From Janthinobacterium sp. LM6 (GTDB lineage: Bacteria > Pseudomonadota > Gammaproteobacteria > Burkholderiales > Burkholderiaceae_D), in the NCBI RefSeq assembly GCF_002002885.1, contig NZ_CP019510.1, positions 5,828,001 through 5,892,000 of the forward strand: a stretch of DNA of 64,000 nucleotides, read 5' to 3'. Shown one piece after another: positions 53,412 to 64,000 of this stretch. Made by a program: the position numbers and the translations under genes. Position 1 is the stretch's first letter. Each line of letters starts with the position of its first letter. The notes beneath the pieces were generated by a model, which was not told the origin of the DNA, did no database searches, and saw nothing but the letters and a program-made list of their open reading frames with translations.

Positions 53412-54917
53412 TCAGTGCTGCCGGCCGGCCACGGCCCAGCGCTCCACCAGCTCGAACAAGCCTTGCGTCAGCAGGGCCAGCACGGCTGCGGGGATCGCGC
53501 CGGCCAGCAGCATGTCGTTGTCATTCAGCGCCAGGCCGATGGTGATGCGTTCGCCGTAACCGCCTGCGCCGATGAAGGCGGCGATGGTGGCCGTACCCAC
53601 GCTCATCACGGCCGCCGTTTTAATGCCCGCCAGCATGACGGGCAAGGCCAGCGGCAAGTCCACGTGCAGCAGGCGGTCGCGCTTGCTCAAGCCCAGCGCC
53701 AGCGCCGCCATGCGCAAGCCTTGCGGCACCTGCAAGATGCCCGTGCACGTGTTGCGCACGATGGGCAGCAAGGCGTACACGAATAGGGCCACCAGCGCCG
53801 GCACGGTGCCGATCATGCCCAGCAGCGGAATCAATATCGCCAGCAGGGCCAGCGACGGCACCGTCTGCAGCACGCCGACCAGCGCCAGCACCGTTTGCCG
53901 CAGCGGCGCCGACAACGCCGCCAGCACGCCCAGCGGAATGCCGGCCAGGCACGCCAGCGCGACCGACAGCAGCACCAGGGTCACATGCTGGCGCGTCAGG
54001 GTCCACAGATCGTCGCCGATGATTTTGTCGAGCAGCTTGCTGCGCGCGGCGGCCGGTTTTTTCGCCTGCGTGCCGGAGGCCAGCCATTGGTGGGCCACGC
54101 CGGAAAAAGTCTTGCCATCGATTTCCACGGCCGCATTCATGGCGATCATGTCGGTCTCGCTGATGCGCCCCTGCAGCGCCTGCAAGGCTTGCCAGGCGGC
54201 GGGGAAACGCTTCGGCACGTCGAGCCGGTACAGGAGCATGGCGTCGTAGCGGGGAAAATAATGCTGCGTGTCGGCCAGCACGCGCAAGCCGTACTGGCGT
54301 ATCTTCGCGTCCGTCGAATAAATGTCGATCACGTCCACCTGGCGCTGCGCCAGCGCTTCATAGGCGATGCCGTGATCGAGCCCGCGCGGGCGCTGCGGCA
54401 AGCCATAGCGCGCGGCCAGGCCCGGCCAGCCGTCGACACGGCCGATGAATTCATGCGACAGGCCGAATTTCAGGGCCGGGTGCTGCGCCAGCTGCGCCAG
54501 GTTCGTGATGGATTTTTCATCGCCGCGCACGGCCAGCGCATACGTATTATTAAAACCCAGCGGCACGGCCACGCCCAGGCCCAGCGACGCCAGCTCGCGC
54601 CGCATCTGTTCCAGATCAATGGCCTTGTCGTGCTTGAGGATTTCGCTGGCGATGGTGCCCATGTATTCGGCATACACGTCGATGCTGCCCGCCTGCAGCG
54701 CGGCCAGCACGATGGCCGTGTTGCCCAGGCCCTGGCGGTGCTCCGCCGCCACGTGCGGCGCGGCGCTCTGTTTGACGATTTCGCCGAGAATATACGATTC
54801 CGTAAAGCGCTTCGAGCCCACCTTCAGGGTGCCGCCGTCCATGGCAAGGGAGGACATGGGCGCGGCGGCGAAGAGCAGTAACAACAGCAAGTAAAACGGC
54901 AAATAAGCAGCACGCAC
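53412..54917 (-). CDS. Fused substrate-binding protein and permease, betaine/choline-type ABC transporter
   Basis: A 501-residue fusion. Signal peptide, then an OpuAC/ProX-type binding domain (~25-290: 'LKVGSKRFTESYILGEIV', 'QAGSIDVYAEYMGT', 'YEALAQRQVDVIDIYSTDAKIRQYGL'), then a ProW-type permease (~305-500) with 'PLGVLAALSAPLRQTVLALVGVLQTVPSLALLAILIPLLG'. GTG 54917 follows GGAG at seven nt. It is 21 nt after hutI, so it is probably part of the hut transcript; related HutXWV systems import histidine. No ATPase gene is nearby. Confidence 0.85.
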   Translation of the reverse strand: MRAAYLPFYLLLLLLFAAAPMSSLAMDGGTLKVGSKRFTESYILGEIVKQSAAPHVAAEHRQGLGNTAIVLAALQAGSIDVYAEYMGTIASEILKHDKAIDLEQMRRELASLGLGVAVPLGFNNTYALAVRGDEKSITNLAQLAQHPALKFGLSHEFIGRVDGWPGLAARYGLPQRPRGLDHGIAYEALAQRQVDVIDIYSTDAKIRQYGLRVLADTQHYFPRYDAMLLYRLDVPKRFPAAWQALQALQGRISETDMIAMNAAVEIDGKTFSGVAHQWLASGTQAKKPAAARSKLLDKIIGDDLWTLTRQHVTLVLLSVALACLAGIPLGVLAALSAPLRQTVLALVGVLQTVPSLALLAILIPLLGMIGTVPALVALFVYALLPIVRNTCTGILQVPQGLRMAALALGLSKRDRLLHVDLPLALPVMLAGIKTAAVMSVGTATIAAFIGAGGYGERITIGLALNDNDMLLAGAIPAAVLALLTQGLFELVERWAVAGRQH

Positions 54918-54938
54918 GCGGCGCTCCAGGACGGATGA

Positions 54939-56165
54939 TCAGTCCGGCAAGCTTACCACCGGCGCGCGCCAGACACCGCCGTGCACCACGCCCGCGCACG
55001 GGTTCAGGCCCAGCGCATACGCCAGGTCGGCCGGACGCGCGATGCGCCACAGGGCGAAATCGGCGCGCTTGCCCACCGCCAGGCTGCCCGTTTCCTGCTG
55101 CAGCCCCAGCGCGCGCGCCGCATGGATCGTGCAGCCGGCCAGCGCTTCCTGCGGCGTCAGCCGCCACAGGGTGCACGCCATGTTCATCGCCAGCAGCAAT
55201 GACGTCATGGGCGAGGTGCCCGGATTGCAATCGGTGGACACGGCCATCGGCACGCCGGCCGCGCGCAAGGCCGCCACGGGCGGCGGCTGCGTCTCGCGCA
55301 AAAAGTAATACGCGCCCGGCAGCAGCACGGCCACCGTGCCGTGTTGCGCCATGGCGGCGACGCCCTCTGCCGACAAAAATTCCAGGTGGTCGGCCGACAG
55401 GCCGCCGTAGCGCGCCACCAGCGCCGCGCCGCCCAGGTCCGACAGCTGCTCGGCATGGAGTTTCACAGGTAGCCCCAGCGCTTTCGCCGCCTCGAACACT
55501 AATTCCGTTTGCGCCGGCGTAAAGCCGATGCGCTCGCAAAACGCGTCGACGGCGTCCACCAGGCCATCGCCGGCCAGCCGGGGCAGCATCTGCGCGCACA
55601 GCAGGTCGATATACGCGTCGGGCTGGCCCGCATACTCGGGCGGCAGCGCGTGGGCGCCGAGGAAGGTGGTGCGCACGGACACCGGCAGCTGTTGGCCTAT
55701 CCTGCGCGCCACGCGCAGCATCTTCGCTTCGCTGGCCGCGTCGAGGCCATAGCCGGACTTGATTTCCAGCGTCGTCACGCCCTCGGCCAGCAGCGCCAGC
55801 ACGCGGGGCAGGCTTTGCCGCAGCAATTCGTCGTCGCTGGCCGCGCGCGTGGCGCGCACGGTGGACATGATGCCGCCGCCGGCGCGGCTGATGTCTTCAT
55901 AGCTGGCGCCATTCAGCCGCGCCTCGAATTCATCGCTGCGGTTGCCCGCGTGGACGATGTGCGTGTGGCAGTCGATCAGGCCGGGCGTGAGCCAGCAGCC
56001 CTGGCCGTCGTGCAGCACCGCGCCGCTGGCCGGCAGCTCGTCGCCGGGGCCGAACCAGGCGATGCGGCCATCCTTGACGGCGATGGCCGCATCGAGCAGC
56101 TCGCCATAACCGTGCTCCATGGTGGCCAGGTGGACGTTGTGGATGACCAGGTCCCAGTCGTGCAT
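54939..56165 (-). CDS. hutI: HutI: imidazolonepropionase
   Basis: A 408-residue amidohydrolase that opens the imidazolone ring to give N-formimino-L-glutamate. Metal site '[40 protein letters not shown]' is diagnostic, with '[10 protein letters not shown]' and '[11 protein letters not shown]' as further family blocks. ATG 56165 follows AGGAAGGAAAA. The longer frame back to 56336 is antiphase to hutD. Confidence 0.95.
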   Translation of the reverse strand: MHDWDLVIHNVHLATMEHGYGELLDAAIAVKDGRIAWFGPGDELPASGAVLHDGQGCWLTPGLIDCHTHIVHAGNRSDEFEARLNGASYEDISRAGGGIMSTVRATRAASDDELLRQSLPRVLALLAEGVTTLEIKSGYGLDAASEAKMLRVARRIGQQLPVSVRTTFLGAHALPPEYAGQPDAYIDLLCAQMLPRLAGDGLVDAVDAFCERIGFTPAQTELVFEAAKALGLPVKLHAEQLSDLGGAALVARYGGLSADHLEFLSAEGVAAMAQHGTVAVLLPGAYYFLRETQPPPVAALRAAGVPMAVSTDCNPGTSPMTSLLLAMNMACTLWRLTPQEALAGCTIHAARALGLQQETGSLAVGKRADFALWRIARPADLAYALGLNPCAGVVHGGVWRAPVVSLPD

Positions 56166-56178
56166 GGTGTTTTCCTTC

Positions 56179-56754
56179 CTAGATGAACAGGTCGACGCAC
56201 AGCACGGGCGAACGCTGCAAGGCGTCGAGCCGCCATTCCTGCGCATCGTCGGCATCGAGCAGCAGCGCGTCATGGCGGGCCAGCGCGAACTGCTGCTCGC
56301 CACCGCGCGCCAGCACGTGGCCTTCGCCGGCGACAAACAGCAAGGTCGCCGCGCTGCGCCGCACCAGCCGGCACGGGGCCGTGATTTTTTCCAGCTGGTG
56401 GCGGCAGCGGTCGCGCCGCGTCATCACATTGAAATCCGTCGTCGTTCCCCTGACTTGCGCCTCCACGGCCGCTTCGCCGGGAAACCACAGCATCGGTTGC
56501 GCCGCGCTCAAGGTCACCTTGCGCGCGCCATCGAGCGTCAGCTGCACGCTGTCGCCATCGACCAGCATCAGGCTGCGGTCGATGCCGGGAAAGCTGGAAA
56601 ACGGCCCGCTGGCCGTGATCGTCGCCAGGCTGATACGCCAGTCGAATTCCATCAAGCTGGCGCCGGGCGGAGAAATGGCGATTTCCATCGTGCTACCGCC
56701 GCCGTTTTTCCACGGCGCGGCGCGCAGGCATTCCTGCGGGATGAAGGTCGCCAT
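56179..56754 (-). CDS. hutD: HutD-family protein
   Basis: A 191-residue cupin-fold protein beginning '[26 protein letters not shown]', the HutD signature, with '[26 protein letters not shown]'. In Pseudomonas HutD is thought to limit the level of Hut induction. ATG 56754 shares a base with the hutF stop (TGATG). Confidence 0.9.
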   Translation of the reverse strand: MATFIPQECLRAAPWKNGGGSTMEIAISPPGASLMEFDWRISLATITASGPFSSFPGIDRSLMLVDGDSVQLTLDGARKVTLSAAQPMLWFPGEAAVEAQVRGTTTDFNVMTRRDRCRHQLEKITAPCRLVRRSAATLLFVAGEGHVLARGGEQQFALARHDALLLDADDAQEWRLDALQRSPVLCVDLFI

Positions 56755-58130
56755 CAGAGCGCCCTCAGTTGCGCCAGCGTGCGCTTGTAGGCGGCGGCGA
56801 TGGCGTCCTGCGCCACGTGGCGCCCATCGCGCACCTGCCATTGGCCGCCGCACAGCACGTCGCGCACCAGGTTGTCGTTGCCGCAGAAAAGTACGCTGCC
56901 CAGCACATTTTCGATGGCCACGCCGCACAGGTTCACATGCGCCTCGTCGAGCACCAGCAAGTCAGCGCGGCAGCCGGGCGCCAGCGCGCCGAGCTTGCGC
57001 CCGGCAGCCTGCGCCCCGCCCCGCAAGGCCGCCTGCCACAGGTAGTCGCCGACATGGCGCTCCTCCGGCGTGGCGGCCACGTTGCGCTGCTGGCGTTGCA
57101 AGCGCTGGCCATATTCGAGCCAGCGTAATTCCTCGACCGGCGACTGCGATACATGGCTGTCGCTGCCGACGCCGAAGCGCCCGCCGGCAGCGATGAATTC
57201 GGCCAGCGGGAACAGGCCGTCGCCCAGGTTCGCCTCGGTCGTCGGACACAGGCCCGCCACGGCGCCGCTGGCCGCCATCAGCGCCACCTCGTCGGGCTGC
57301 ACATGCGTCGCATGCACGAGGCACCAGCGCGCATCGACATCGACCTGCTCGTACAGGTACTGCACCGGGCGCCGGCCGCTGTAATCGAGACTCTGGCGCA
57401 CTTCGCCCTGCTGCTCGGCGATGTGGATGTGGATGGGGCGGCCCGCGGGCAGCGCCTCCGCCACCTGTTTGATCTGCGCCACGCCGGCCGCACGCAGCGA
57501 ATGGGGCGCAAAGCCCACCTCCACCTGCCCGCCGCGCTGCGGCGCCAGCGCCTCGACGATGCGCAAGACATCGTCCGCACCGGTGCGGAAGCGCGCCTGC
57601 TCCGCTTTCAACGGCTGTGCGCCGAAACCCGCATGGCTGTACAGCACGGGCAGCATGGTCAGGCCGATGCCGCTGATGCGCGCCGCGGCCAGCACCCGTT
57701 CCGCCGTTTCAGCGGGGCGCGCATACAGCGCACCGGCCGCATCGCGCTGCAGGTAGTGAAATTCGCACACGGCCGTGTAGCCATGGCGCAGGCATTCGGC
57801 AAACAGCTGCGCGGCGATGCTTTCCATCTGTTCCGGCGTGATGTGGCGCGCGAAGCGGTACATCAGGTCGCGCCAGGTCCAGAAGCTGTCCGCTACATGA
57901 TTAACCTCGTCCCCCGCAATCTCCGTCATGCCGCCCAGCGCCCGCTGAAACGCGTGCGAATGCAGGTTGACCATGCCGGGCAAGACATATTCGGCCACTT
58001 CGGCGCCGGCAGGCGGCGCGGCGTTTTCCGCCACCGCCGTCAAATCCCCATTCTTGTCCCATTCCAGCAGCACGTCGCGGCGCCAGCCTTGCGGCAGCAG
58101 CGCATGGCGCGCAAACAGACAGGTACTCAA
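56754..58130 (-). CDS. hutF: HutF: formiminoglutamate deiminase
   Basis: A 458-residue amidohydrolase that converts formiminoglutamate to N-formylglutamate. 'VLPGMVNLHSHAFQRALGGMTE' holds the metal His pair; 'HIHIAEQQGEV' and 'GVGSDSHVSQSPVEELRWLEYGQRL' are HutF blocks. I prefer TTG 58130, which makes a 4-nt TTGA overlap with hutG and gives the usual 'MSxxLFARHALLP' front; ATG 58142 is the alternative. Confidence 0.93.
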   Translation of the reverse strand: MSTCLFARHALLPQGWRRDVLLEWDKNGDLTAVAENAAPPAGAEVAEYVLPGMVNLHSHAFQRALGGMTEIAGDEVNHVADSFWTWRDLMYRFARHITPEQMESIAAQLFAECLRHGYTAVCEFHYLQRDAAGALYARPAETAERVLAAARISGIGLTMLPVLYSHAGFGAQPLKAEQARFRTGADDVLRIVEALAPQRGGQVEVGFAPHSLRAAGVAQIKQVAEALPAGRPIHIHIAEQQGEVRQSLDYSGRRPVQYLYEQVDVDARWCLVHATHVQPDEVALMAASGAVAGLCPTTEANLGDGLFPLAEFIAAGGRFGVGSDSHVSQSPVEELRWLEYGQRLQRQQRNVAATPEERHVGDYLWQAALRGGAQAAGRKLGALAPGCRADLLVLDEAHVNLCGVAIENVLGSVLFCGNDNLVRDVLCGGQWQVRDGRHVAQDAIAAAYKRTLAQLRAL

Positions 58131-58915
58131 TGCGCCACCCATGCCACGGCCGCTTCCATCATCCGGCGCAGCAGCGGCTGCACCTGGGCCGCCAGGTCCG
58201 GCCGGTAGCCGAACGGCGCCGCTTCGTCCATGTACAGGCACTGGCACATCTCCAGCTGGATCGCATGCACGCGCTGCGCCGGCCGGCCGTAGTGGCGCGT
58301 GATATGGCCGCCCTTGAAGCGGCCATTCAAGGCCACGGTAAATGCATCCTGCGCGCGGGCGATATCGACCACGGCGGACGTCAGGCCGCTGTCGCAGCTG
58401 GCGCCATCGGCCGTGCCGAAGTTCAGGTCGGGCAGCTTGCCGTCAAAGAAGCGCGGCACGCGCGAGGCGATGGAGTGCGCATCCCACAGCACCACGGCGC
58501 CATGCACGCGCAGCAGCCGCTCCAGTTCCGCGCGCAGTTGCGCATGATACGGCGCCCAGTAGCGCTGCAGCCGCTGCCGCACGTCCTGCGCATCCGGTTC
58601 CTTCCCGGCCAGGTACAGCGGCTCGCGATGAAAGGTATCGTTGGGCAGCAAGCCCGTCGTATCCTGGCCCGGATACAGATTCGTGTCTTCCTGCGGGCGG
58701 TTCAAGTCGATGGTGTAGCGCGACCAGCGCGCCGACAGCACGGACGCATCCATCTCCTGCAAAAAACCATACAGCTCGCGCAGATGCCAGTCCGTGTCGG
58801 CCTTGACCAGGGCCTGCGGCGTCATGCGCGCGGCGATATCGTCCGGTATGTCGGTGCCCACGTGGGGCATCGACACCAGCAGCGGGATGCTGCCTTTATT
58901 AAAGCGGAAATCCAT
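58127..58915 (-). CDS. hutG: HutG: N-formylglutamate deformylase
   Basis: A 262-residue hydrolase releasing formate and L-glutamate. 'PLLVSMPHVGTDIP', 'DTDWHLRELYGFL', 'SRYTIDLNRPQEDTNLYPGQDTTGL' and 'WDAHSIASRVPRFFDG' are family motifs. ATG 58915 follows AAGGAG. With HutF it forms the five-step, Pseudomonas-type histidine route rather than the one-step formiminoglutamase route. Confidence 0.94.
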   Translation of the reverse strand: MDFRFNKGSIPLLVSMPHVGTDIPDDIAARMTPQALVKADTDWHLRELYGFLQEMDASVLSARWSRYTIDLNRPQEDTNLYPGQDTTGLLPNDTFHREPLYLAGKEPDAQDVRQRLQRYWAPYHAQLRAELERLLRVHGAVVLWDAHSIASRVPRFFDGKLPDLNFGTADGASCDSGLTSAVVDIARAQDAFTVALNGRFKGGHITRHYGRPAQRVHAIQLEMCQCLYMDEAAPFGYRPDLAAQVQPLLRRMMEAAVAWVAH

Positions 58916-58935
58916 GCTTGTCTCCTTGCTCCAGC

Positions 58936-60501
58936 TCAAGCGTACAGCGGGGCGAACAAATTCTTGCACGTGCTGCTCAACTCACCCTGCAGCACCATCT
59001 GCTTGGCCGCTTCGATGTCGGGCGCGAAGAAGCGGTCGGCGTCGAAGAACGGCACTTTCTGGCGCAGCTGGTGATGCACATGTTCCAGGTGCGGCGAGGT
59101 TTTCAGCGGACGGTGGAAATCGATGCCCTGCGCGGCGGCCAGCAGCTCGATGCCGACGATGACGGCCGTGTTGTGCGCCATGTCGTCCAGGCGGCGCCCG
59201 GCGAACGTGGCCATGCTCACGTGGTCTTCCTGGTTGGCGGACGTCGGCAGGCTGTCGACGCTGGCCGGATGCGCGAGCGACTTGTTTTCCGACGCCAGCG
59301 CGGCAGCCGTCACGTGGGCGATCATGAAGCCGGAATTGACGCCCGGATCGCGCACGAGGAACGGCGGCAGGCCGGAGAGCGTGGCGTCGATCAGCAGCGC
59401 GATGCGGCGCTCGGCCAGCGCGCCGATTTCAGCGATCGCCAGCGCCAGCGTGTCGGCGGCAAAGGCGACAGGTTCGGCGTGGAAATTGCCGCCCGAGACG
59501 ATTTCCGCCTGCCCGTTTGGGCCATCCTGGAAGATCAGCGGGTTGTCCGTGACGGCATTGGCTTCGATCAGCAGGGTGCGGCCCACGTTGCCGATCAAAT
59601 CGAGGCAGGCGCCCATGACTTGCGGCTGGCAGCGCAGGCTGTACGGGTCCTGCACGCGCTCGTCGCCTTCCAGGTGCGAGGCGCGAATGGCGCTGTGCGC
59701 CACCAACTGGCGGTACATCTGCGCGGCCAGGATCTGGCCCGGCTGTCCGCGCACGGCGTGCACGCGCGCGTCAAACGGCGAGTCGCTGCCCTTGGCCGCG
59801 TCGAGCGACAGCGCGCCCGTGACCATGGCCGCTTCCAGCAGGCGCTCGGCCATGAACAAGCCATGCAGCGCCAGCGCGTTCGACACTTGCGTGCCGTTGA
59901 TCAGGGCCAGGCCCTCTTTCGCCGCCAGCACCACGGGCGCGATGCCCGCCTGCGCCAGCGCCTCGGGGGCCGCCATCAATTCTCCGTTGACGCGCACCTC
60001 GCCCACGCCCAGCATGGCCAGGGTCATGTGCGACAGCGGCGCCAGGTCGCCCGAGGCGCCGACGGAGCCCTTGGCGGGAATGGCCGGCATGATGCCCGCG
60101 TTGTACAGGGCGATCAGGGTATCGACGATCAGCGGGCGCACGCCGGAAAAGCCGCGCGCCAGGCTGCCGATCTTCATCAGCATGATCAGACGCACGACGG
60201 CGTCCGACAGCAGTTCTCCCGTGCCGACGGAGTGCGACAGGATCAGGTTGCGCTGCAACTGCTCCAGCTTTTCATCGGGGATGCGCGTCTTGGCGAGCAG
60301 GCCGAAGCCCGTGTTGATGCCGTACGCCGCATCGCCCTTGGCGACGATGGCTTGCACGGCGGCGGCCGACGCCTCGATGACGGGATAGGCCTCGGCGGCG
60401 AGGGTCAATTTTGCCGGCGCTGCCCAGACGGCGCGCAGGTCGGCCAGGGTCATCGCGCCCGGTTTCAGGGTCCAACTTTTGGCATGCTGTGTCATAGTCA
60501 T
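58936..60501 (-). CDS. hutH: HutH: histidine ammonia-lyase
   Basis: A 521-residue lyase that converts histidine to urocanate. The self-forming MIO cofactor triad Ala149-Ser150-Gly151 is in [15 protein letters not shown]; '[25 protein letters not shown]' and '[19 protein letters not shown]' complete the site. Start could be either ATG of MTMTQ. Confidence 0.96.
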   Translation of the reverse strand: MTMTQHAKSWTLKPGAMTLADLRAVWAAPAKLTLAAEAYPVIEASAAAVQAIVAKGDAAYGINTGFGLLAKTRIPDEKLEQLQRNLILSHSVGTGELLSDAVVRLIMLMKIGSLARGFSGVRPLIVDTLIALYNAGIMPAIPAKGSVGASGDLAPLSHMTLAMLGVGEVRVNGELMAAPEALAQAGIAPVVLAAKEGLALINGTQVSNALALHGLFMAERLLEAAMVTGALSLDAAKGSDSPFDARVHAVRGQPGQILAAQMYRQLVAHSAIRASHLEGDERVQDPYSLRCQPQVMGACLDLIGNVGRTLLIEANAVTDNPLIFQDGPNGQAEIVSGGNFHAEPVAFAADTLALAIAEIGALAERRIALLIDATLSGLPPFLVRDPGVNSGFMIAHVTAAALASENKSLAHPASVDSLPTSANQEDHVSMATFAGRRLDDMAHNTAVIVGIELLAAAQGIDFHRPLKTSPHLEHVHHQLRQKVPFFDADRFFAPDIEAAKQMVLQGELSSTCKNLFAPLYA

Positions 60502-60514
60502 TCGCGTCTAAGTC

Positions 60515-62218
<1,704 letters not shown>

Positions 62219-62289
62219 GCTGTCTCCTCGTAGGGTGCGAGCGGGCGTATCTGGCCCGATACATGGCCCGCTCTGGTGCTCCCAGCATA

Positions 62290-62305
62290 GGTTGTCTATA
62301 CAACC
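62290..62305. promoter_or_regulatory. HutC-like operator upstream of hutU
   Basis: GGTTGTCTATACAACC: palindrome TTGT-N4-ACAA with extra G/C pairs, 72 nt upstream of the hutU start. It matches the shape of HutC (GntR family) operators, for example TTGTATATACAA-type sites. A HutC gene is not in the window. Confidence 0.6.
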
Positions 62306-62336
62306 AAGTCAACAGGTTTTTGCAGCCGTCCAGCGC

Positions 62337-63995
62337 CTATTTTTTCTCGAACACGCGCTTGCCCGCCACCCACGTCTGCAGCACCTGCGTCTTGCCGATG
62401 GCGGCTGGTAACACCTTGAACAGGTCCTGGTCGACGACGATGAAGTCCGCCCATTTGCCCGCTTCCAGCGTGCCGATGACCTTTTCCTGGTGCGCCGCCC
62501 AGGCCGCGTCCACGGTGAAGCAGCGCAGCGCCTGCGTCACCGTCATCGCCTGCTGCGGATACCAGCCGCCGGCCGGGAACCCCTCGCTGTTTTGCCGCGT
62601 GACGGCCGCGTGGATGCCTTCGAACGGGTTCGGCGACTCGATGGGGAAGTCCGATCCGCAGGCGATGCGCGAGCCCTGCTGGAGGAAGGTGCGCCACGCA
62701 TACGCGCCCTTGATGCGCTCATGGCCCACGCGCTGCTCCGCCATGTTCTGGTCGGACGTGGCGTGCGTGGGCTGCATCGACGGCACGATGCCGAGAGCCT
62801 TGAAACGGGGGATATCGCTCAATTGCACCACCTGCGCATGCTCCATGCGGTGGCGCAGGCCCGCGCTGCGGTATTGCGCGGTCAAGGCCTGGTAGCCGTC
62901 GAGAATTTGATGGTTGCCCGCGTCGCCGATGGCGTGCACGTTCACCTGGTAGCCGGCGCGCATGGCCTTTTCCATCTTCGCGCGCATGGCGTCATCTTTG
63001 AAGAACAGCAGGCCGCTGGTGGTCGGATCGTCGCTGTACGGCGCCAGCAGGGCCGCGCCGCGGCTGCCCAGGGCGCCGTCGGACAGCAGTTTGACGGCGC
63101 GCAAGGCGTACATGTCGCGCGCATAGCTTTTTAATGGGCCGTTTTTCGACAGCGCGTCGAAGTCGTCCGTCGTGTCGGCAATCATGCCGTACACGCGCAC
63201 CGTCAGCTTGCCGTGGTCCACGTAGTCGCGGAACAGCCGGTCCTGCATCTGGCCGATGCCCGCATCGTGCACGCTGGTCAGGCCCGCCTGCGACAGCTGC
63301 GCCAGCGCGCCATCGAGGGCGGCGCGGTTTTCCACGTCGCCGGGCTTGGGCAGCACGGCATCCATCAAGTCCATGGCATTATCGACCAGCACACCGGTGG
63401 CATTGCCATCCGCATCGCGTTCTATCTTGCCGCCGGACGGGTCTTGTGTGGCGCGCGTGATGCCGGCCAGCGCCAGCGCGCGGCTGTTGGCCCAGCCCGC
63501 GTGGCCGTCGACGCGGCGCAGCCACACGGGCCGCGCGCTTTCCACCGCATCGAGCTCAAGCGCCGTGGGAAAGCGCCCCAGCCTCCAGATTTCCTGGTTC
63601 CAGCCATTGCCGACGATCCAGCTGCGCTCGGGGTGCGCACGGGCGAAGTCGCCCACGGCCTGCACGGCGGCCTGCAGCGACGCGGAACCGTACAGCATCA
63701 CGCCGCTGGCGATCGTCCCCAGGCCAAACACGTGGCCGTGCGCGTCGATCAGGCCCGGCAACACGGTCTTGCCCTGCACGTCGACATACGTGGCGCCCTT
63801 GGCCACCTTGCGTTTCACCTGCGCGGCGCTGCCGACGGCGAGCAGCTTGCCCGCGTCGTCAAACGCCAGCGCCGTAAAACGCACCACCTTGCCGTTTGCG
63901 TCGAGCGTGTAGCCGTTGGCGTTGTCGATGACGGTATCGGCGTGAGCGTGGCCAAGGGCGCCCAGGCAGGCGAGCGTGAGCAGGGTACGGCGCAA
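62337..63995 (-). CDS. Exported YtcJ-like amidohydrolase
   Basis: A 552-residue amidohydrolase with a signal peptide (LLTLACLGALGHAHA), metal site 'PGLIDAHGHVFGLG', 'NVHAIGDAGNHQILDGY', 'RMEHAQVVQLSDIPRF' and 'CGSDFPIESPNPFEGIHAAVTRQ'. YtcJ-type enzymes hydrolyse amides, N-formyl amines or imides; substrate unknown. The frame begins with TTG 63995 close to the window end, so the true start may lie outside and the gene may be 5'-partial. Its stop lies 118 nt before hutU; the operator lies between, so it need not be in the hut transcript. Confidence 0.85.
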   Translation of the reverse strand: MRRTLLTLACLGALGHAHADTVIDNANGYTLDANGKVVRFTALAFDDAGKLLAVGSAAQVKRKVAKGATYVDVQGKTVLPGLIDAHGHVFGLGTIASGVMLYGSASLQAAVQAVGDFARAHPERSWIVGNGWNQEIWRLGRFPTALELDAVESARPVWLRRVDGHAGWANSRALALAGITRATQDPSGGKIERDADGNATGVLVDNAMDLMDAVLPKPGDVENRAALDGALAQLSQAGLTSVHDAGIGQMQDRLFRDYVDHGKLTVRVYGMIADTTDDFDALSKNGPLKSYARDMYALRAVKLLSDGALGSRGAALLAPYSDDPTTSGLLFFKDDAMRAKMEKAMRAGYQVNVHAIGDAGNHQILDGYQALTAQYRSAGLRHRMEHAQVVQLSDIPRFKALGIVPSMQPTHATSDQNMAEQRVGHERIKGAYAWRTFLQQGSRIACGSDFPIESPNPFEGIHAAVTRQNSEGFPAGGWYPQQAMTVTQALRCFTVDAAWAAHQEKVIGTLEAGKWADFIVVDQDLFKVLPAAIGKTQVLQTWVAGKRVFEKK

Positions 63996-64000
63996 GGGCA

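Overview
The window is high-GC (roughly 60-65 %, by eye) chromosomal DNA of a betaproteobacterium. Several things point to Oxalobacteraceae, most likely Janthinobacterium or a close relative such as Duganella or Massilia: the gene content (a paa cluster with a Liv-type transporter, a complete hut cluster with HutF, HutG and HutD, DarP/PmbA, DUF962), the tightly overlapping high-GC operons, and a 27-bp palindrome built on GGGGTCAGACCCG. The assignment is an inference from gene content; no rRNA or marker gene is present. I found no tRNA, rRNA, CRISPR array, transposase, integrase or prophage gene.

Layout. (1) 11-7410 (+): an overlapping operon for a type II secretion / type IV pilus-like machine: GspE ATPase, PilM/N/O/P-like assembly proteins, a secretin lipoprotein and three pilin-like proteins. 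No GspF/PilC or prepilin peptidase is in view. (2) 7456-8679: a cytoplasmic M24 peptidase. (3) 8676-11998 (-): an outer-membrane porin, a small PstS-like periplasmic protein and a chemoreceptor in one run. (4) 12333-30367: a phenylacetate catabolon. paaABCDE-GHIK-thiolase, a five-gene Liv-type ABC transporter, paaY and paaZ are read leftward to a strong terminator; a PaaX-family regulator is divergent from paaA. Three copies of the 27-bp palindrome sit between its genes. No paaF is present.

(5) 30445-38464: a small unknown protein, an M14 carboxypeptidase, a di-haem peroxidase with a good sigma-70 promoter, pmbA and darP back to back, mogA with an esterase, and a DegP-like protease homologue. 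(6) 38556-42631 (-): a four-gene run of a divergent KamA-type radical SAM enzyme, an MFS transporter, a FAH-family enzyme and a carboxymuconolactone decarboxylase-like protein; its pathway is not evident. (7) 42913-50857: a periplasmic Cache protein beside a chemoreceptor, an AAG-type DNA glycosylase, an HDOD protein, a conserved unknown protein, a short AT-rich island with two coupled small membrane proteins, a second DNA glycosylase, a DUF962 membrane protein and a glycine-zipper lipoprotein.

(8) 50879-53400: three small genes below the usual length cut-off, an EamA exporter that looks leaderless, and a GNAT acetyltransferase. (9) 53412-63995 (-): histidine utilisation, with an amidohydrolase upstream, then hutU-hutH-hutG-hutF-hutD-hutI and a fused betaine-type binding-protein/permease as the last gene. 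A HutC-like operator lies in front of hutU; hutC itself is outside the window.

Together the two large catabolic blocks feed aromatic (phenylacetate) and histidine carbon into central metabolism (acetyl-CoA/succinyl-CoA and glutamate respectively). The chemoreceptors and transporters around them suggest an organism that actively seeks and scavenges such compounds.
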